Positions 11,241 through 21,924 of a DNA stretch of 64,000 nucleotides are shown here, piece by piece. The notes under the pieces were generated by a model that had not been told where the DNA came from, searched no databases, and saw only the letters and a list, made by a program, of their open reading frames with translations. Each line of letters starts with the position of its first letter. Within the stretch, counting starts at the first letter, position 1. Location of the stretch: NCBI GenBank assembly GCA_963575745.1, contig CAUYUJ010015948.1, forward strand, positions 1,019,181 through 1,083,180. Reading direction: 5' to 3'. A program made the position numbers and the translations under genes. The stretch comes from Prorocentrum cordatum (taxonomy: Eukaryota; Sar; Dinophyceae; Prorocentrales; Prorocentraceae).

Positions 11241-12160
11241 CCAGTTATCGTTGCGCATCGCAGGCGCCGCCGCGTCATCCACGAAGGTGATGTCCGCCAA
11301 CTCGCCCACTGCGGTCTCATCGCGCGCTGCCCGATTCACTCCGTGCATCAGGTCATCCAGCTGGGAAAGCATTCGTTTGCCCATCCAATCCTGTTGCATG
11401 TCCTAGAGTGGACTAGCAAAAACCACATTGAATTAACAATCGGCCAGCACATTGCCAGGCCGACAACCTCGGCGCGCCGTCGCAGTTGCTGAGCTCCCCG
11501 GGAACCGAAACCACGCTAGTCGTTGAGACTCTGCTGTGAGGACTGCTAGGTGCTTGCCATCCAGACCTGGCGTGATCAATCCAAGCTCGCCACGCATATC
11601 TTTACCCGTTGGAAACAAGGCTGTCGGCATCTTTGCCTGCTGCAGTAGTTCGTCCATCTCTTCTGGGGTTGAATCCATCGCGATACCGATTGGCTTCAAT
11701 TTGCCGTAGAAGGCTTCGACCAGATCAACGCAGATACCATTCAATGCGGCACCCGCCCTCTTCGCCAACTGCTGAGCCAGTCGTAGCTGATGGGTCTCCG
11801 TTGGTGGTCCCCTTCCCTGTCTGCCTCCAACCCGATAGCCCTTGAGCATGGCGTCGATGGCCAGCGAAACCGGCACGTGTGAATTTGAAACTGCGTCTGG
11901 ATTTCAGCGCCAAGAGCGGTGGCATGATGTGCTTCCATGTGCAGCACTGCCTTTGCCTATCGGCGCCTCTGCCATCGTGCTATGCTTGATCAACATTGGC
12001 CCGGGCCTGGCGGCAGCCGCCGCAAAACTGACGGGTGGGAAATGCGCGAAGAAGGTCGTCCTAGATCAGATCAGGTCCAGTAGCTTCGGACTGCGCCGCC
12101 TTCGCAGACATCATCTCCACTTCTCCCAGGGTAGGTATCGCCTCAATGTTCTGGATCTCC
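11085..12160 (-). pseudogene. Reverse transcriptase domain of the decayed retroelement
   Basis: RNA-dependent DNA polymerase core. Near 12,150-12,064 the frame reads PTLGEVEMM..AKAAQSEATGPDLI, matching the GPDGI block. In the ORF at 11,876-11,433, YRVGGRQGRGPPTETHQLRL precedes motif A, VDLVEAFYGKL (catalytic Asp codon near 11,726). Across a TAA at 11,433-11,435 the same frame gives motif B, GCRPGNVLAD / FNVVFAS. After a second in-frame stop (TAG near 11,402) motif C follows, DITFVDDAAAPA (Asp pair near 11,279). All three palm motifs therefore survive in a single frame interrupted by two stops. The thumb region continues into the duplicated segment downstream. Confidence 0.75.
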
Positions 12161-12299
12161 TCTGCAGACCCTGTTCTTTTCAGGCCATTGAGCTCGGCCG
12201 CCGCAGACTGGATTGCACAGGCAGCTGCCGCCTCTGCCGCCTCAACTTTGGCGCCGTGCTCCGGGCGCGAAGATGCCGACCCCTTCTCGCGTTCCATAG

Positions 12300-13690
12300 C
12301 TTTTCCATCGTAATCGCGTCGCAGCGGTAAGCTGCCCCCAAGTGAAAGCGCGGGCGAGCGCGACCTCTGCATGGGCCAACTCCGCAGCTCCATCTTTCGT
12401 CGCGGAGTCTCTGTCCATTCGGCCCGCCATCCATGAGACGTGTGCCTTCTTAAGCGTTTTCAGAACACATCGAAGAGCACTGTCGGCGCTGCGCGCAGGC
12501 CGAGCAATTCCTTCGGCCAAATCCCCCGACGCAACGTCACCGGTTTTACCCGTATGAACATTCCCAATGGCAATGTGCATTCCGTCGCAGCCCACCCACC
12601 CTCGTCGCAGACCACGCCATTACAATGCCGAGGGAGGCGGTGCGCGAAGGTGACTGCACAATTGTCTTCGCCCCGCCATCCAAAGACGCGAGACCGATTG
12701 CCCGTGCCTCCGTAGACGTACCAGCCTTATCGTATGTCGGCTAACGTAAGGATACAATGGACTGAAGGGGTCCTCGCCAAATACTTCATGTGCCGCCTCG
12801 AGCCTCTCCTGGTTGGCATTGCCGTGCATGTCCGTCGAATCGTCGCCCCAGTCGTCAGCGTTCATCTCGTCCACAATGCCCCAGAGCTGTTCCAGCTTGA
12901 CAGGGTCTCCGAGCTGTGCGCGGCCCACCTTGCTGGGGCAATTCGCGAGAGCTTTTTCGTCCACGTGTGCCTTGGACAGTGCTGATGCAGGGATGTGATC
13001 GCCAGCTTTCAACCTATTGTCGATGTCAGAATGCACCATTGACTCCACAGCAACTAGTGCTCATTTCCTTTTCAGAAACCACTTAGTCAAAGCGGCGTTC
13101 GCCACCGCCCGTGTCTTTCCGGGCCAAACTCCGTGTAGGAACAGCAATTTAAACAATCAAGCCAATGTCGCCGTGCACATTGACCCTCAGGATTGCATGA
13201 AGCATCGGCGCGTCGAACTTCTTCGCAAGTGCAACTATCCTTCCTCACTGCCATTCGCCTCGCCCATCGCCCCCGCGTCGCCAACGATATCCTCAATCAT
13301 TTTGCGCAAAAGCCGACCGCTCGCATCCCCGACAACTGAGTCGGGCTGCCGACGTCTCATTGCCGGCGCCGTCTTGCACCGCGAATTCCGTCGAAATTGG
13401 GCCGCTCCGGTTTGGTGCTGAGGCGCGCGTGGCAGCGCAACCGGCGGGGCCTCCGCCTTGGCAATCAGGGCGGTCGGCTCAGCACGTAGCGCGCGGATGC
13501 TGCCGTCCTGGGAACGCCCAGACTTGTTCCTACCTTCGCAGAATGGGTTAAGCAAGTCCAGTAGTAGGGCGCAGCAGTGGTTCCCGTTGTCCGTCCCCGG
13601 GCGCGCCCCCGGGCGCTCGTCAGCTTTGCCTTTGCCTGTTGTGCTCCCGCTTTCCTGAATGCCACTCACGTCGAGGCCCGCGTCGTGGGG
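12300..13690 (-). pseudogene. AP-type endonuclease (EEP) domain and linker of the decayed retroelement
   Basis: The endonuclease would nick target DNA to prime reverse transcription. The minus-strand frame of 13,939-13,235 has GLDVSGIQES (metal-binding Glu of the IQE motif) at about 13,678. It then has a CALLLDLLNPF segment, IRALRAEPTALIAKAEAPP (the strand preceding the HAP motif) and VVGDASGRL, where the family has GDxNA. The Asp is kept and the Asn-Ala is lost. Frames are broken between 13,235 and 13,048. The 142-codon ORF at 13,048-12,620 holds the closing DH (AGDHIPAS), then an acidic linker (KLEQLWGIVDEMNADDWGDD) and VSRHTIRLVRLRR, the Trp/Arg-rich pre-RT segment. The 117-codon ORF at 12,595-12,242 continues the linker. 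Several stops show it is not functional. Confidence 0.65.
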
Positions 13691-14058
13691 CCGCATGCTA
13701 AGTGCCGTTGCCTCGCCCCCCCGCTTGTCTCGATGTCCCCGCGATCGCTCTGGCCCCCCCCCGCTCGGTGAGCGCCCCGGGATTGTGAGCGGCCGCGCGC
13801 GAGGTGATGCTGACGTCCTGTGCCTTTCTGCCTGGCGGCCTTGGGTCGCCATGCCCGCGGTCCTTGGCCCCCCGTGGGGCGGCCGGCCCCGCGGCGACGT
13901 GTTGAGATCAACCGAGCGACAAATGTTCTCCACAACCAATCCCCTTGCTAGTCCTCGGCGTAGACGCTGCGTTTCTGGCGTCGCATCTGAGCCTGGGCCA
14001 TTTCATCTCCAGATCGCTTCTCACTAACTCCACGACATGTCGAAGGGGTCTCGCAACT

Positions 14059-14512
14059 GCCGAATCCTGCGAACTCCTTGGCCAGTGAGTCGACCAACTC
14101 ATTCCGCGGGTCACCCTCGCGTGAGTTGGCATGCCTGAAAGTCACCCCGCGGCCGCTCGTGACCTCCCTGGTAAGTAATCGATGTCGACGACAAAATTTC
14201 GGCAACCTGCGGTGCCGATGGATGCCCATAGCAACTCGAAGAGCCAGCGCTGAGTCATTCACAACCACACATCTGCCATTTCTCGGAAGCCGTGAATGAT
14301 ATACAATGGCCCATCTAATCGCCATTCTCTCCGCAGTTGCGCCATCAAACTCCCCCCCCCCTTTCGAGCCCAATCGTGCTCGGCGCGTTTGTCGCTGCGC
14401 GCGCGAATCCCACAAAAGCGAAACCGCCGTCGTTCTCGGAAGCCGCGGCAATGGCCCATCCATCGTCAATGCAATAACTCCACTTGTGCAATTCATCCGC
14501 GTAAATGCACAT
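14059..14512 (-). pseudogene. Ribonuclease H domain of the decayed retroelement
   Basis: RNase H would remove RNA from RNA-DNA hybrids during retrotransposition. The minus-strand frame starting at 14,512 has IYADE, where RNase H families have IYTDGS (first catalytic Asp kept, Gly-Ser lost). DDGWAIA follows (strand 2), then ATAERMAIRWAI (the Asn-x-Ala-Glu helix; catalytic Glu present), VVVNDSALAL (catalytic Asp plus Ser), FRHANSREGDPRNELVDSLA (the His and Asn-Glu-x-x-Asp active-site region) and AKEFAG. All catalytic positions are therefore visible. The frame jumps within a run of ten or more C/G at 14,349-14,362, between the GWAIA block and the AERMA helix. It lies upstream of the endonuclease within the element. 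Confidence 0.75.
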
Positions 14513-15375
14513 CGCGCCAAGTGCGGGCGCCCTCGGCGGCGGCCGACGCAACGCGGGCTCGGCGCGAGGGTGCAACTTCAGCCCCATCATGTCCTGAGCA
14601 AGCGGCAATGCCCAACTGCCGTCGATCCGATCCTGGGGAGAAATCGGCGGCGACGTCGGCATCGCGCAGGGCGGGCGCGCGCCGAATGAGTTCGACGCTG
14701 ACGTCGGGGGGCCGCTGCCCTCCAGTCGGGCGCCGCCGGAAATCGGCTGGCCCAAGTCGCGACCGTCGGCGAGCTCGGCAGCTCCTCGCGCCCCTCGCAG
14801 TCCGCGTCGCACGCGAGGTCCACGAAGCAGCCGGGCGGCACTCGCGCAGGCCCCCGCAGTGTCTGAATGCCAATGCAAGCAGGGTCCTTGCACGGCGAGG
14901 GCGCCCAGCACGAATTACTCCTCACTGCGCCGCCCGCGTCGTCGCGGGCCCCTGGAGGTCGGGGCGATCTCCCTGGCCTGAGCCCGTCGGCAGACTGGTC
15001 TCCACCGCGGCTCGAAGCTCCCCTGGGCGTCTTGCGGGGGAAAAGAGCCATCGCGGCTGCGCCCCTTCCCTTCGTCTCGAGGACAGGTGCGTGATCGGCG
15101 CCCTCTTGGCTCTTCTGGGCGCGCTGCATGGCGGCGTCGGTCGGCTCCTCCGCAACTGAGGGCGCTCGCCCCATCGCATCGCACTGATCGGCTCGCGCTG
15201 GGCTCTGCCCAGGCGCGTTGACATTGCAGGTCCTGGCGCTTTGCCGAGGCAGCTCCAGGTCCGAGATCTCCCCGTGAATGGATTCACTTCGCTTCATCGG
15301 TGCCATCGGCATCGCAGAATCAGTGGTGGGCCTCGCGTCCCGCGTCGCCGTCGGCGCAGGATCCGGCGTCGCCGA

Positions 15376-16960
15376 TCATTCCTCCTCCTGCTGCCGGCTG
15401 AGAGCCCTGACTGCCGACATGTCTTCAGTCGCCACGGCGGCGAGGTCATCGTCCGCCATCGCGGCAGCAATGCCCGCGCTGACTGCAGCTTCTGCTGCCT
15501 CCTTAGATGCGCGGCGGGCCACCTCGTGACCAGCGTGTGTTTGGTCCCTGGGCTCGGTCACTATCTTCTCCATCATGCCTCATGCCCGCCCATGTCAATA
15601 CCTTCTGCCAGCCCATCCCCACAGCAGCCTGGGTCGCGTCATTGTCGAAGCGGGTCCTCTGTTCCTGGCTGTTGCTGACATGGATGAGGGTTTCCTGGAA
15701 CCCTACGGCCTGGTGCGCCATCGTAGTCTCAACTTGCCCAATCGCCGTCCCCATCAGCTGCCGGTTAGAATTTTTTGGAATGCTGACATTGCTCGAAAAA
15801 CGGACATGATCTTGGCGGTCTTGCACTCGGGCCTTTAACAATGTTGTCCATATGGGTGGACGTCGCTGCAACTATAAACTTGTTTTACGCTGGCCCTCCG
15901 ACATTACAATCTCAGTGTTGTGTGTTGCCCCAGCGCCGTCTGGACTCTCGTATGCAGCTTCGCGTGGTCCCCACTGGAATTGTTGATGGAACTCGCTTGC
16001 TTACTCTGCTCATCCCGCACCATCGCATACACGGCCTGCATTTCGGCAGTTGCATTCTCATGACCTGCATCCCATCCGTGGTCATGTCGAACTTGTCCTT
16101 TCTCTTTTCCACCACGGTTGGCGGCGTCGGACTCGGTTGGTTCCCATTGGCCTCGGCGGAAACATTGGGTTCATTACCCTTGCAGGCACCTGGCCAGGCC
16201 ACGTAGATCCAGCAACTTGTCCTTTGTGTTCCACCGGTTTCGTTTTTCTTTGTTTCCTGCCAGGGCGGAGTCGTCCGAAGAAACCCCTTTTGTGGTACGT
16301 CCGATTCACTGGTGTCCTCCCCATGCTCACGAGCGTGCTGGAATCGACGAACGATCATTTCATGCCAAATCAGCGTTTTCTCGAACTCGATATCCCGTGC
16401 TCGCAGCTTTTCGATAATTATCGTGACGGTGCTCAGCTCATTACTTATATTGCAATCTTTTCCCGAAAGCTCATCAGTACGATCACCAAACGTTTTTTCG
16501 TCATGGTGAAGGCGTACTTCAACATGGCAAGCTCCGTAGTCTCATCCTTTGAACCCAGAGTTGCCTTCTAGTGTGAATCGATCACCTGGGCCAACGTCTG
16601 CGTCCTGCTTTGAGTTTGAGATTTGTATGCGCGCTCCTGTCCTCGATCCAGCGGTGGAATCTCCCATGTTGTTCGTTTTGTAGTTTCCTTGGGATCCGCA
16701 ACGCACGTGTCATCAACGGTCTTCTGAAGATGCCTCCCACATGTACCAGACTCTGCGCATCTTCCTTTTGCAGCATGCTGTTGCTGTGTCCTGTTTTGTG
16801 TTGTTGCTGCTGGTGATGCTAAGACTTACATGGGCCATGTGATTGCTGACGCTGGGCCCAAAACACTCCACATCGACAATTGTCCACATTGTTAGGTCGA
16901 CTGGCGCCAAAATTCCCACACTGCCTCTGCTGCCTCGGCGATGTCACCTGCCTCGAGTGG
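15376..16960 (-). pseudogene. Retroelement N-terminal (gag-like) region with degenerate zinc finger and coiled coil
   Basis: On the minus strand 16,930-16,826 reads CGNFGA..N..NCRCG. This resembles a RanBP2-type finger (C-x2-C...N...C-x2-C) with one cysteine changed to Phe. Next, near 16,410-16,270, an uninterrupted amphipathic stretch includes EKLRARDIEFEK and RRFQHAREHGEDTSE. The 148-codon ORF at 15,912-16,358 continues it with a TWPG/ACKGNEPNVS segment and a Lys-rich KRKDKF patch. Near 15,871-15,376 come Q-, N- and A-rich frames (SSNVSIPKNSNRQLM; AAEAAVSAGIAAAMADD). Frames change several times. The likely role, nucleic-acid binding and RNP formation, is inferred from position only. Confidence 0.5.
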
Positions 16961-17219
16961 TGACTATTGCGCAAGGTCCTCGCTGCAGCCACCCTCAGCA
17001 AGGCACCGGCGTTCGCTCTGGCCTTGCGATCCCGCCCATGCCAGGCGCTCCCGCCCTCCCGAAGCTTCCTTGTGTCGACAGTGCGGCCTCCGCTGCGGAG
17101 TGCGGCTGCGGGCCAGGCGGCGAGGTGCAGGGCGCGGAGGCCCCCTGCCGCGGGGTATGACAGCACGCGTGAGCCCCGCCGCCTCTGGCCAGCCTCCCAG
17201 CGAGGCGCAGCCGCTCGAG

Positions 17220-17445
17220 CGCGCGGTTGCTTTCCTCCGTCTCCTCTCTTTCCTTCTCCTCCTCCTCCTCCTCTTCTTCCTCCTTCGCCATCTGTCTGAA
17301 GATAACGGTGTCCCTGAGATAGGAGGTCCTGTTTTTGTTCGCCGATTTCGGGGATTCCCTGGTCCCCTTGGCCGCCGAAAAGCGGCTCGGGATGAAGAGC
17401 TGGCCCTCAGGAAGGCCCGGGGGTATGGGACCCACTGCCATATCA
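17220..17445. repeat. CCT tract plus dispersed repeat family D, copy 2
   Basis: A CTCCTCCTCCTC tract (17,250-17,285) is followed by GGCCGCCGAAAAGCGGCTCG, then GGATGAAGAGCTGGCCCT (17,370-17,407). This matches the family D block at 18,886-18,925 and 30,785. Confidence 0.5.
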
Positions 17446-18190
17446 GGACCCCTTCCCTTCATGGCGGTTCTTGCTGCTGGTGCTCGTGGTGGTGCTGCTG
17501 CTGCTGCTTGTGCTCGATCGGCGGCCTGAAGGGCACCAGCATTGGCCGCCAACTCTCGTGACACAAAGAGGCCCTCAGACAGGGCCAGCAGTTCCGTGCC
17601 TGTCCACCGCAGCTGGCCTCCCAAGGCGTGCGGGCAGACGAGGAGCAGCGCTGGGCAGACCGCATGCTTCACTCGACGCGCGCTCCACCCCAGAGGCTCT
17701 TGCTGTCCGAGCCCAGCGACGATGGGGATAGCAGTGAGAGCTGGAGGAGCCAGCTTGCCAAGGTGAAGCAGTTTGCCAGGGGGACGAAGAAGAATGCGCG
17801 GGCAGCCTAAGACTTAGGCAGATCTGAAATGCAGCGCGCAGACCCCAACACACTCATGAAGGACAATCGGGGACGATGGGGATGGGGGAGGAGGGAACAA
17901 GAGGGGATGGGGAGGAAGAGCAGGAAGGCTGAATTGAAACATGCTCAGCAAGACGGATGGAGGGCAATTCGCAGGAGTGATAGACAAGTAGAAGGGGGAA
18001 GAAGAGGATTGCCCACTGCGGCACTCTGACTTCAAGCTGGCCAACTTCCGTCCGTGATGGCTTGTTCGTCCTATCCTTGGCAAACCGACATTTTTGCCTC
18101 CGTGGCGCTACCAGCGCGAGTGTAGTTACATATCCAACCAGACATTGAGACCGAATAGTGGCAATTTAACTATCTAGGGCTACGGAGTTC
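17446..18190. other. No supportable gene; short GTG/GCT tract
   Basis: 17,470-17,515 is a GCTGCTG/GTGGTGC tract. The minus-strand 225-codon ORF (16,995-17,672) is Ala-, Glu- and Pro-rich because of this and the CCT tract, and contains no recognised domain. A GGGATGGGGA purine patch is at 17,865-17,925. Confidence 0.4.
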
Positions 18191-18690
18191 AGATGCCAAG
18201 GGTGGGAATTGGCTTGCAGCGCAGTCCATTTGATCAGTTCGTGAGTCTGTCGCGACTACTTGCTGACACATCAAAGCTTCTACATGGTGCGATGGGTCCT
18301 ACGGTTCGTCCCACAAGCATCGAACTCAAAGCACGACCACCTCTCGTGCACTTCTCTCCTCACTGTCCTTGGACATCTGCTCGAACTGGCCATCGTACAA
18401 GGCGGTTACCATCTCAGCCGGTCCTGGCAGTTGGCAAACGCATAAATCACAACCCTTCTCCAGACTTGCCCATGCCCCTTTCTCGCTCACGACTGTCCAT
18501 TTCTTAACGATCCCTGCCCGCGAAACTCACATAATCTTTTCGCAGTGCTGTGTAGCGTCAGCACCGCCTCTACTCAGAAATCAAATCAGCAAACGGTTTC
18601 TGGCCAGCGCTCATGGGGATCACTTGCCAAAGACAAGCCCTGGATGCGAGTTTCCTGCTGCTGCTCTTCTCCCTCCCCTCCAATGAGAAA
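18190..18690 (+). pseudogene. Unrecognised coding-like fragment, frame-shifted
   Basis: Two plus-strand frames read like ordinary globular protein. One is RSPFDQFVSLSRLLADTSKL (18,220-18,280). The other is YMVRWVLRFVPQASNSKHDH, then a Leu-rich segment ending GGYHLSRSWQLAN (18,280-18,445). After a stop a neighbouring frame continues with PFSRLAHAPFSLTT. Such Trp- and Leu-rich helices resemble gag-like proteins I associate with dinoflagellate retroelements, but I cannot name a family. It lies in the opposite direction to the retroelement at 10-17 kb. Confidence is low because only amino-acid texture supports it. Confidence 0.3.
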
Positions 18691-18844
18691 TATGGAGCTC
18701 CCCCGCCCACGCAGAGGGGAACATTGAGCACACGACAGCAGAGAGAAACCGACGAGTTCGCCCTCCAAGCTTAGCAACAATGCCGCCCACACGTTCCAGC
18801 CGACAGACCCAAATTTATGGCGACTCGAAAACTCGCGCTGGATC

Positions 18845-19025
18845 TCCTTCGCAATTTTGGGTGTCTGGAGTTGATTGCTCGGCCCCGGGGCCGTCCAAGA
18901 AACGGCTCGGGATGAAGAACTAATCCCCTGGAAGGGGTCGAGAGAGTTCCACGGGCCAGCGACTCGAAGAGATCGAGCTGTCGGAGGCCTAGGGACACGT
19001 CATCGCCCGAATGGGACACAATCAG
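18845..19025. repeat. Dispersed repeat family D, copy 3
   Basis: The fullest copy of the family: GGCCGTCCAAGAAACGGCTC, GGGATGAAGAACTAATCCCC, TGGAAGGGGTCGAGAGAG, TTCCACGGGCCAGCGACTCG, then AGAGATCGAGC. The function is unknown. Confidence 0.5.
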
Positions 19026-20765
19026 TGAGGAGAACAATCGACACTGGCGCGCGGACCTCAATCTTCGTAAGGGTGTGGCCAACGTCGGGCATGGTCGGAG
19101 GGCTAGAGTCGGTGGGTCAAAGATGGGGTCCTGAGAGATGGGGTGCTACGGATAGGAAGGGATCCAAGGGTGGATTTCCATTGCTTGAGGCACCTCGCCC
19201 TTAGGGCCCCATCCCTCGGGACCCTATCTTCGTACCACCGATAGAGGTGGCTCATGACGGGAACGTGCCAACGCCGAGGTGGGCTCGCGGGGCGAGTCGG
19301 AAGGCTGCCTGGGGCGAATGGAGACGAACGACAGGGTTGGATGGAGAAGGAGAGCCCGGAGAAAGAGATGGGGGCTGGAGAGGAGAGGGCATGGGGGAGT
19401 GGGGCGGAGGGGGGGGATAGGCGTATGTTGTTTGCTCCCACGGCTACAATATCGCATCCGCCTCAATTTTGGTTTGAGGATCTGCGCTGCTGAAGCCGGC
19501 TGGTCAAGCTGGCCCACATCTGGCATGTTGGGGAGGCGACTGGAGCGATGCAAGATCCATCACCCAAGCAGCTAAGAGCAGCATACCATACATTTTCAGA
19601 TGGTAAAGATTCAAGCAGCGCGAATCATGCGAAACATGCGGCTGGCACGGTGGAAGAGTGTAAGCTCCGCTTCCTGTGTGACGACTTGGTGGAAAAGCAG
19701 GCGAACCATTTCGTGTAATACCAAGCTCAGTATGGTATCAACTAACGCGGTGTCGAGTGCGGCAGTGAAGAACAGAAGCCGCAACTACATAATCTATGGC
19801 GATGAAGTTGGACACCGTCACACACACACACACGAGTACGCAGACACCGACGCATCGACAAACGAGGCTGCGAAATTCGCGCTGAGAAATGGCACAACAT
19901 CGAGTATTCTCATCCGTCCGCGATGCTATATCTTGGTTCTGAGTGTGGCAACACTTCATAAACGCGTGATGCGCTCGATGACTTGCCCGTGACCTCGATG
20001 ACTTGCCCGTGACCTCTTTCCCTGCGTGCACTATTGCAATACAATTTTGCATGATGGATGTTGATTCCGAGGGTTCCTTACTCGCCTGTCAGCTAGAATA
20101 TGGACAAAATCCATACATCTATCCGTGTCGAGTTTCTTGAATGCCAACGCGTAGGTGCGCGCATCACCAGGGGACAGACCTGGGACATCTTCAACTTCGC
20201 TTCGTACACTCAAGCTCGCTTCATCTGATGTGTGTGGCCCAGCGGGCCCTTCCAACGGATGACTTGCCTGTGCAGTGCCCAGGATTCTCTGCCAACACCA
20301 ACTGCGTTTGTGCCTGGTCAGTGAGTGATTCTGCCGATGCCTCCGACCTACAATCCCTGCGCCTACTAACGTCTGCGTCGCCCGAGCCGTGTGCTGGAGC
20401 GGACGCTAGCCCAGAGGCCGTTCCGTGCCCAACGGCCCCACCCGATCTACACAAATGACAGTGGCGACGCCGTCGCAATAACTGTGGCTGCTCTCGCGCT
20501 GACAGTCATTTGCAAATGAGTGCGCGCACGCAATGTCAGTCTGCGGTCGCCAAGGCCGTGTGGACCGCCACAGCATCGTGAACGGTACATGAGCCACATG
20601 GCCATGAAATCAGAGGCAGAAAGAGGAGGAAGGACGGTGCGGAGATGCAGAGGCGCAGTCTCAATCGGGGGGCCGAGAAAGTGGATGGACACCGGGGGAC
20701 GCCAACTGACCACCTTACCGACCCGGCGCCCAGGAACGGCCGGGCTTTGACGCAGACACATCGTC
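19026..20765. other. No supportable gene; small repeats only
   Basis: It contains a (CA)n run at 19,818-19,834 and an exact tandem duplication of about 20 bases (GATGACTTGCCCGTGACCTC) near 19,977-20,016. The reverse-strand ORFs at 20,031-20,255 and 20,221-20,478 have plausible amino-acid texture but no motif. Confidence 0.4.
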
Positions 20766-20936
20766 ATACACAATAAGCTTCCGTAGGTCCGCGCGGATTT
20801 TTGGATCAGCGCTGGACCCACATATCTGGCGCGCGGAGCGCGCCAAGGGCACCGCCGGAGGCGTCGCCAAAGAGCTCCAGCGCCGATCGAAGGAATCCGC
20901 GCGGACCTCCAAAACTTCATGTTTATCCGAGTTTTC
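20766..20936. mobile_element. MITE-like inverted-repeat element, family B copy 1
   Basis: The left arm is AGGTCCGCGCGGATTTTTGG, then ATCAGCGCTGGA (20,786 on). The right arm is TCCAGCGCCGATCGAAGGAA, then TCCGCGCGGACCTCC, ending with AAACTTCATGTTTAT. The arms are reverse complements over about 35-50 bases. The core holds GCGCGCCAAGGGCACCGCC. There is no ORF. Other copies are at 23.9 and 29.9 kb, with half copies at 34.5 and 36.2 kb. Confidence 0.75.
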
Positions 20937-21924
20937 CCTTATTCAAGGTCGGTGGAGGTCCCTCGACGGGGAGGGCGAGACGAGGAGCAGTGGGAGGACC
21001 GAATAGACAAGGGCGACCGCCGCACCCGGGGCGGCGGCCTCCTTCGCAGGACGACACCCTGTGCAGCAACCCCGTGAACGAGCTTACGGCGACGTAGGGC
21101 TGGTAGATGATGTTCACTTCGGCGGCGACGGCAATGTTTTCCTCGCCAGGTCGGCACAATGCCACCCCCACCCCCGCTGGGGAAACCTTCGCCCAACCAG
21201 CCGACCAACCCTCCCTAGCGGGGGAACGCCAGGACAGCTAACCTACCCTCTCGCAGTAGGGCTTGGGATGGTTCTGGCGACGATCACCACTGGCATGGAG
21301 GGACATCTCCTCCCAGGGGCTGACAGAGGCACAGCATCACACCTAGGCGCGTCGCAGCGGACGGCACGGACGTGCCACGCAGGCACACTGGCGTCGAGAG
21401 GCAAGCGAAAATCGTGCCGATGCGCTCTCCGCTGGCTTCTTGTCAAGGCCCCGTCGGCATCGAACGCTGCCAACAATGGCCGCTTCGGGCTCGAATGATG
21501 GAGAATCAAAAGGTCGGTTGCCACACGTGAGGATATCACAGGAATCGCGCTCTCGCGGGGGACCTCCTCGCAATTGATTCAGACGTAGCACCCTCGACAC
21601 TCAGGAATCACGCTCTCGTTTTGAACTTTGTCACGATTCACTTGAGTTGCCCACGCGCTGGTCGCTGCGAGCATGCTCGTGAACATGCTGGGCGAGGCCG
21701 AGCCTGTTGCGGCACAGGACAGCTTGGCGAGGTACGAAGATCGATCAACAAGCCAACTGGTGCTTTCTGTCGCGGGCCTCTGGCGGGGCTTGCTCCCACG
21801 CTAGGGTGCAACGACGTCCCGTTGGATGGGTGCCCCCGGGGGCATTCTTTACCGTCCCTCCCCTTCCTCCTTCTGGACAATGAATCATATCCTCGCTCGG
21901 CGCTCTTACGTCCCTCTTCCTGAC
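20937..21924. other. No supportable gene; includes a ~41-bp repeat patch at 21,530-21,650
   Basis: The patch carries AATCGCGCTCTCGCGGGGGA, then CCTCGCAATTGATTCAGACG, CCCTCGACA-TCAGGAATCAC and GCTCTCG. It matches 43,060-43,240 over about 75 bases in the same order. The rest shows only overlapping ORFs of 65-145 codons with no motif. Confidence 0.5.

Larger units (their letters stand above)
9900..17170 (-). mobile_element. Decayed non-LTR (LINE-type) retroelement, RNase H - endonuclease - reverse transcriptase
   Basis: Read on the minus strand from about 17.0 kb down to about 10 kb, successive frames carry: a degenerate zinc-finger segment (16.93-16.83 kb); a coiled-coil, gag-like region (16.6-15.4 kb); RNase H (14.51-14.06 kb); an AP-type endonuclease with its acidic linker (13.69-12.3 kb); and a reverse transcriptase with motifs 0, A, B and C (12.16-11.09 kb). 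The RT thumb region is then tandemly duplicated (11.24-10.37 kb). The reading frame shifts repeatedly and contains in-frame TAA, TAG and TGA codons, so the copy is dead. The ends are not defined, and no poly(A) or target-site duplication was found. The RNase H lies upstream of the endonuclease, unlike the usual downstream position in LINEs. The resemblance to dinoflagellate polyproteins is from memory. Confidence 0.75.

Noticed and set aside
16995-17672. 225-codon minus-strand ORF as the start of the retroelement polyprotein
   Set aside because: It includes a Glu run from a CCT tract and a dispersed family D repeat; there is no continuity with the zinc-finger frame.
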